Part shown: positions 24,720 through 27,380 of the stretch, in pieces
Layout: every line of letters begins with the position of its first letter
Numbering within the stretch: the stretch's first letter is position 1
Virus record (IMG/VR): IMGVR_UViG_3300020200_002664
Span: 1 to 27,380 of that record
Reading direction: 5' to 3' (one strand)
Length of the DNA stretch: 27,380 nt
Source: a virus
The notes under the pieces: model-generated
What the model was told of the DNA's origin: nothing
Database searches by the model: none
What the model saw: only the letters and a program-made list of their open reading frames with translations
Translations under genes and position numbers: made by a program

Positions 24720-24926
24720 GTGGCTTATCAAAGCTGGCACACAAACTGTAAGTTTGATGGTTGCACTGTTCGTCTGCGTGCGGGTCAAGGGCATTATGTC
24801 TGCGACCCGCATCCTCGAGCTTTGTGCGATGAGCACTTTGCTCAGGTTGCGCAGATGCGCAAGAATGCGCGACGTAAGAAGCGCATTTCTGCCATGCAAC
24901 CGCATTTGCCTATGGAAGGGATTTAA
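24720..24926 (+). CDS. 68-residue Cys/His zinc-binding protein
   Basis: GTG start after GAAAGGAGAC. The pattern C-x4-C (CKFDGC), then YVCDPH and LCDEHF forms two possible zinc sites, in the style of small treble-clef or RING-like knuckles. The C-terminal third is basic (RKNARRKKR). Likely nucleic-acid or protein binding. The longer in-frame ATG at 24687 would sit in the promoter and is rejected. Confidence 0.7.
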   Translation: MAYQSWHTNCKFDGCTVRLRAGQGHYVCDPHPRALCDEHFAQVAQMRKNARRKKRISAMQPHLPMEGI

Positions 24927-24941
24927 CCGTAAGGTTAAGTC
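24921..24941 (+). terminator. 3' hairpin including the stop codon
   Basis: TTAACC/GGTTAA with a GTAA loop, extended by GA/TC. Confidence 0.5.
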
Positions 24942-24948
24942 TCTTTCA

Positions 24949-24975
24949 TTTTATATGTATATAAATATTTGTCTG
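24949..24975 (+). promoter_or_regulatory. Array promoter element 16
   Basis: TATAAAT at 24960-24966, TG at 24974. Confidence 0.65.
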
Positions 24976-25077
24976 CGAGATGGAGCTAACTACTACACTA
25001 TCAGGGTAGATGTACTTAGTTGGGTCTGGGAATCGCGCGTTACTGACATGCACCAATGAGCATGTCAAAGTAACGTT
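24974..25077 (+). ncRNA. Structured RNA family D, copy 2
   Basis: Stem CTAA (24986) with TTAG (25016); conserved TTGGGTCTGGGAATCGC; CGTTAC (25038-25043) with GTAACG (25070-25075) enclosing GACATGC/GCATGTC (25045-25066). Against copy 1: T-G becomes C-G, G-C becomes A-T, and G-T becomes A-T, each pair kept. Confidence 0.7.
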
Positions 25078-25079
25078 AT

Positions 25080-25105
25080 TTTATATTGATATAAATGTAT
25101 GTTTG
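25080..25105 (+). promoter_or_regulatory. Array promoter element 17
   Basis: TATAAAT at 25090-25096, TG at 25104; shared leader hairpin follows. Confidence 0.65.
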
Positions 25106-25128
25106 CGGTATGTCCCGCGGGGGTAGTT

Positions 25129-25281
25129 ATGTTCACATGTGGTAAGTGTCGTATTCAGGCTGTTCCTGACGCCCAACGTTGCACGACCATGGAGATGGTT
25201 CGTGCTCATTATGGTGTTAAGCCTGTTGTGCAGGTTAAGCCCGTTAAGAAGCGTGTTCGAAAGACTCAGGCGAAAGCCTGA
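25129..25281 (+). CDS. 50-residue zinc-knuckle protein with basic tail
   Basis: ATG nine bases after CGCGGGGGT, using the shared leader. MFTCGKCRIQAVPDAQRCTT gives CxxC plus one further Cys; the tail VKPVKKRVRKTQAKA is strongly basic. Small nucleic-acid-binding protein is the likeliest class. The last six codons double as the 5' half of the terminator. Confidence 0.7.
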   Translation: MFTCGKCRIQAVPDAQRCTTMEMVRAHYGVKPVVQVKPVKKRVRKTQAKA

Positions 25282-25287
25282 GTTTTT
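25263..25287 (+). terminator. Intrinsic terminator overlapping the 50-residue gene's end
   Basis: ACTCAGGC-GAAA-GCCTGAGT followed by TTTT. Confidence 0.75.
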
Positions 25288-25321
25288 CCATTTTATATTT
25301 ATATAGATATAGATATTTATT

Positions 25322-25357
25322 TAGTATATATGATATATATGTTTAAATGTTTGTCTG
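25322..25357 (+). promoter_or_regulatory. Array promoter element 18 (TTTAAAT variant)
   Basis: TTTAAAT at 25342-25348, TG at 25356. Another AT element at 25291-25310 lacks the TG and looks like a remnant. Confidence 0.5.
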
Positions 25358-25433
25358 CTCAGTGTTAGTTCTATTTGCTGAGTCGGCCTGTGGTAGGAAC
25401 GCCTTCAAGTTCCCGCCAGATTGTGAGACTTCT

Positions 25434-25790
25434 ATGTCCGCATTCACATTTGCTGTGAACTTCGTCTCGACGAAGCCCAGCTCTACAGGGGAGTTTTATG
25501 CTCTCTTGAATCCCATTGGCACTGCGCCAGCGTATCAGCGTCTGGATGGCACTAAGTCGGTTACTTGGCAGATTTGGTTTGGTGAAACCAAAGCCGCTGA
25601 GTATTCTGCGATGCTCGAAGATGCCAAGAATCAACCGAATCACAGGTTGTTTGTGACGGCTGAGTTTGATGTACAGGTCAAGCCTGGTCTCAAACCTGGT
25701 CAGCAAACAAATCGCTTGGTTTTCAAGACCAAGGCTGTGAAGGAAGTCCGTCCTGTTCTGGTTGTTCCTACTCAGGACGAACTAGCTTAG
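25434..25790 (+). CDS. 118-residue beta-rich protein, unknown function
   Basis: Start chosen at ATG 25434; the upstream ATG 25347 lies at the promoter. MSAFTFAVNFVSTKPSSTGE, then VTWQIWFGETKAAEYSAMLE and LFVTAEFDVQVKPGLKPG. Alternating beta strands suggest a small beta-barrel, perhaps an OB-fold, but this is not demonstrated. The ~75-base leader holds CTCAG/CTGAG and GGAAC/GTTCC hairpins; the Shine-Dalgarno is weak. Confidence 0.65.
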   Translation: MSAFTFAVNFVSTKPSSTGEFYALLNPIGTAPAYQRLDGTKSVTWQIWFGETKAAEYSAMLEDAKNQPNHRLFVTAEFDVQVKPGLKPGQQTNRLVFKTKAVKEVRPVLVVPTQDELA

Positions 25791-25814
25791 GCGGTTTTCG
25801 TTTGCCAATGCTCT

Positions 25815-25853
25815 GCACACTTGCCACCATCAGTCGATGGTGGTAGGTGTTGC
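25815..25853 (+). terminator. 3' hairpin
   Basis: CCACCATC/GATGGTGG with outer ACAC/GTGT. Confidence 0.55.
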
Positions 25854-25857
25854 AAGG

Positions 25858-25897
25858 TTATATATATTTATTTATATTTGATATAAATTTTGTGATG
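25858..25897 (+). promoter_or_regulatory. Array promoter element 19
   Basis: TATAAAT at 25882-25888, TG at 25896; shared leader hairpin follows. Confidence 0.65.
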
Positions 25898-25921
25898 CGG
25901 TATGTCCCGCTGGAGGTAATT

Positions 25922-26146
25922 GTGTGTTTTTCGTTTTATGGTAGTGCAATGCCTGAGAAGCTTGCTGAACTGGTTGCTTACCAGTTTGAGCTTGATTACA
26001 GGAATTATTGTGAAGAATTTGTTAATCCCATTCAAAGTGACATTGTTCTGGTTGTTCCCTTGACTAATGATGAGTACTTTCGTGAATGGTTTGCTGAGTT
26101 CTCCAATGATGTTTCTTGTTGGTCATTGCGCCAAAGGGTAGTTTAG
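25922..26146 (+). CDS. 74-residue acidic protein, unknown function
   Basis: GTG start after GCTGGAGGTAATT, chosen by the shared leader. (V)CFSFYGSAMPEKLAELVAYQ, then FELDYRNYCEEF and FREWFAEFSNDV. Acidic, helical, aromatic-rich; a DNA-mimic or host-inhibitor role is conceivable but only by composition. Confidence 0.6.
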   Translation: MCFSFYGSAMPEKLAELVAYQFELDYRNYCEEFVNPIQSDIVLVVPLTNDEYFREWFAEFSNDVSCWSLRQRVV

Positions 26147-26155
26147 CCCAATGTG

Positions 26156-26186
26156 AAGAGTTCCGGTCCGTAAGGATCGGGCTCTT
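26156..26186 (+). terminator. Compound 3' hairpin
   Basis: CCGGTCC/GGATCGG with a GTAA loop, outer AAGAG/CTCTT. Confidence 0.6.
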
Positions 26187-26249
26187 TACATTTTATATGT
26201 ATATATTTATGTTTATAAAACATTTATATTATTTAAGTTTTATTTTTTA

Positions 26250-26275
26250 TATTATATATTCTAAATAGTGGCGTG
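26250..26275 (+). promoter_or_regulatory. Array promoter element 20 (TCTAAAT variant)
   Basis: TCTAAAT at 26260-26266, TG at 26274. The leader starts at once with GGTGCTCTC pairing with GAGAGTACC around CATAG/CTATG. Confidence 0.5.
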
Positions 26276-26369
26276 GTGCTCTCGGCTGTTCATAGATTTT
26301 CTATGATTTTCAGAGAGAGTACCAAGAAATAACCTACTCAACCAATGTCAAAGTTTAGGAGACTTTAGA

Positions 26370-26798
26370 GTGGCAACAATCCAAATCAACGCAGCTAGCG
26401 TCAACAAGAAAACAGGTCATTTCGTCGAAGGCAACGGACGCAGAAAGTTTCTCGTGTCCATTGTGAAGTATGACCCTGAGACTATTCAGCCTTCTTACGA
26501 ACAGAATGTAAGGCGAAGTGTCAGTGTCTGGCTTCCGCTCAAGGCGGAGAATGACAAAGGACACGAAATCACACTCGCTGAGAATGTGACCCGAGCACTT
26601 GAGAATCTCAAGAAGCAAGGCAAGGGAGAGCGTCTTCATCTCAATGCCGTCATTCGTAATCTCACAATGGGGGAACCCGCTGTTGGAGAGAATGACATTG
26701 TCTATCAAGACTTGACAGTCACGATTGACAACTCAGGGCCAAAGAGCATCACCAAGGTAGCACCAGCACCTTGGTCGATTGTCGAAAGCGACCTCTAG
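26370..26798 (+). CDS. 142-residue beta-rich protein, unknown function
   Basis: GTG start after AGGAGACTTTAGA. MATIQINAASVNKKTGHFVE, then RRKFLVSIVKYDPETIQP, SVSVWLPLKAEND and RLHLNAVIRNLTMG. Beta-rich with a central helical stretch (ENVTRALENLKKQGKGE); an OB-fold or other single-stranded DNA-binding type is possible but unproven. A highly structured ~95-base leader precedes it. Last and largest ORF of the array style. An opposite-strand ORF here is an artefact. Confidence 0.7.
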   Translation: MATIQINAASVNKKTGHFVEGNGRRKFLVSIVKYDPETIQPSYEQNVRRSVSVWLPLKAENDKGHEITLAENVTRALENLKKQGKGERLHLNAVIRNLTMGEPAVGENDIVYQDLTVTIDNSGPKSITKVAPAPWSIVESDL

Positions 26799-26850
26799 TC
26801 GTTCCTGTCAGCAAACTGCCCATCAGTTTCGAGTGAGTATGTGTGGGAGA

Positions 26851-26874
26851 GTAAGTTAGTTTCGGCTAACTTAC
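26851..26874 (+). terminator. 3' hairpin of the 142-residue gene
   Basis: GTAAGTTAG/CTAACTTAC, a 9-bp perfect stem; no U-tract. Confidence 0.55.
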
Positions 26875-26963
26875 CCCCACCGTACTTATTCTCAGCAATA
26901 TATTCTTCATCTGTAGGTCAATATAAATCTAATATCATTCAAAATGGGAGAACCTTTCAAAAA

Positions 26964-27089
26964 ATGAAAACATTTCTATTGATTGTTTGTTCATATATAG
27001 CGGGTATATACACAATGATTTTGTGGGTTCGGTCGATGTTCGGACGAATGGCCAAACAAAAGACCGATATGCTTACCAAGTCCCGCTGA
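26964..27089 (+). CDS. Possible 41-residue single-span membrane protein
   Basis: MKTFLLIVCSYIAGIYTMIL is a membrane helix, followed by WVRSMFGRMAKQKTDMLTK. GGGAG lies somewhat far upstream (about 14 bases). A longer frame from 26841 would run through the hairpin at 26851-26874 and is rejected. Confidence 0.45.
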   Translation: MKTFLLIVCSYIAGIYTMILWVRSMFGRMAKQKTDMLTKSR

Positions 27090-27380
27090 AAAAAACAATC
27101 TTCTAATAAATATGATTTGCCTTGTTCGGCTGGGCACCGTAACAAGCAAAACAAAAAAGGGGAGACAACTCAGGAGCGTACGGTCTTAGCATCCTTCTTT
27201 AATGCTAGACGGCTCATTCGCGAGTGCGACCCATCGTCTGGTTTCGGCTTCGTTTTCCTAAAACGAGCACACTCTCTTATCAACTATACAAACATTATGT
27301 TATAAAATAATGATTTATTGTTGGACAAACGCCCATTTTATGGTGCGTGCAGGGGAGTACCCATACTGACTAACTAACCA
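27090..27380. other. Stretch without a supported gene at the right edge
   Basis: An open frame over 27117-27305 lacks an ATG/GTG start and a ribosome-binding site. CGTTTT-CCT-AAAACG (about 27252-27266) is a hairpin, and ACGC/GCGT lies near 27329-27345. AATAAAT at 27105-27111 is a weak array-promoter lookalike with TG after six instead of seven bases. Confidence 0.4.

Noticed and set aside
21639-26275. CRISPR array
   Set aside because: The repeats are AT-rich promoter elements at irregular spacing of 100-500 bases with genes between them, and there are no short uniform spacers or cas genes.
21639-26275. Integron-like cassette array or tRNA cluster
   Set aside because: No attC-type paired core sites, no integrase, and none of the non-coding units folds as a cloverleaf or has CCA-type tRNA motifs.
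27117-27305. 62-codon ORF at the right edge
   Set aside because: No ATG/GTG start, no ribosome-binding site in range and no recognisable protein features.

Overview
This window looks like part of a large tailed double-stranded DNA phage (Caudoviricetes) with a bacterial host I cannot name. The diagnostic genes are a complete-length large terminase, tail-fibre and tail-tip genes, several Gly/Ala-rich virion-type proteins with membrane segments, a ClpB-like AAA+ ATPase and a bacterial-type RecA.

Bases 1-16.6 kb are almost entirely minus strand and AT-rich. Read in the direction of transcription (right to left) they hold a small gene, the AAA+ ATPase, three small Gly/Arg-rich one-span proteins, three small genes with cysteine clusters, a giant protein of about 1460 residues with a DnaQ-like exonuclease domain, two further membrane-type virion proteins, TerL and three tail-fibre/tip genes. 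Bases 16.6-18.0 kb are a short plus-strand recA operon. Bases 18.0-21.3 kb hold another membrane-anchored virion-type protein with a possible ADP-ribosyltransferase fold, plus small genes on both strands.

From about 21.64 to 26.8 kb the character changes. The DNA is plus-strand and richer in GC, and is built from about twenty short transcription units. Each starts with an AT-rich element TATAAAT followed by exactly seven bases and TG, has a hairpin leader, carries either one tiny ORF (46-142 codons) or no ORF at all, and usually ends in a hairpin. TATAAAT(A) resembles the T4-type late promoter. At least eight units appear to make structured non-coding RNAs. Two of those families occur twice, with base changes that keep the helices paired. 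Five unrelated ORFs share one leader hairpin, and one 58-residue protein occurs three times. This array is the most likely undescribed system in the window: a promoter-leader-hairpin cassette array of small proteins and small RNAs.

A second global feature is that at least eight genes or gene joins, including terL and the giant exonuclease protein, are broken by what reads as one extra base, always the same sign, often in a homopolymer. Residual insertion errors in the assembly are the simplest explanation. I annotate these genes as merged and give the switch position.
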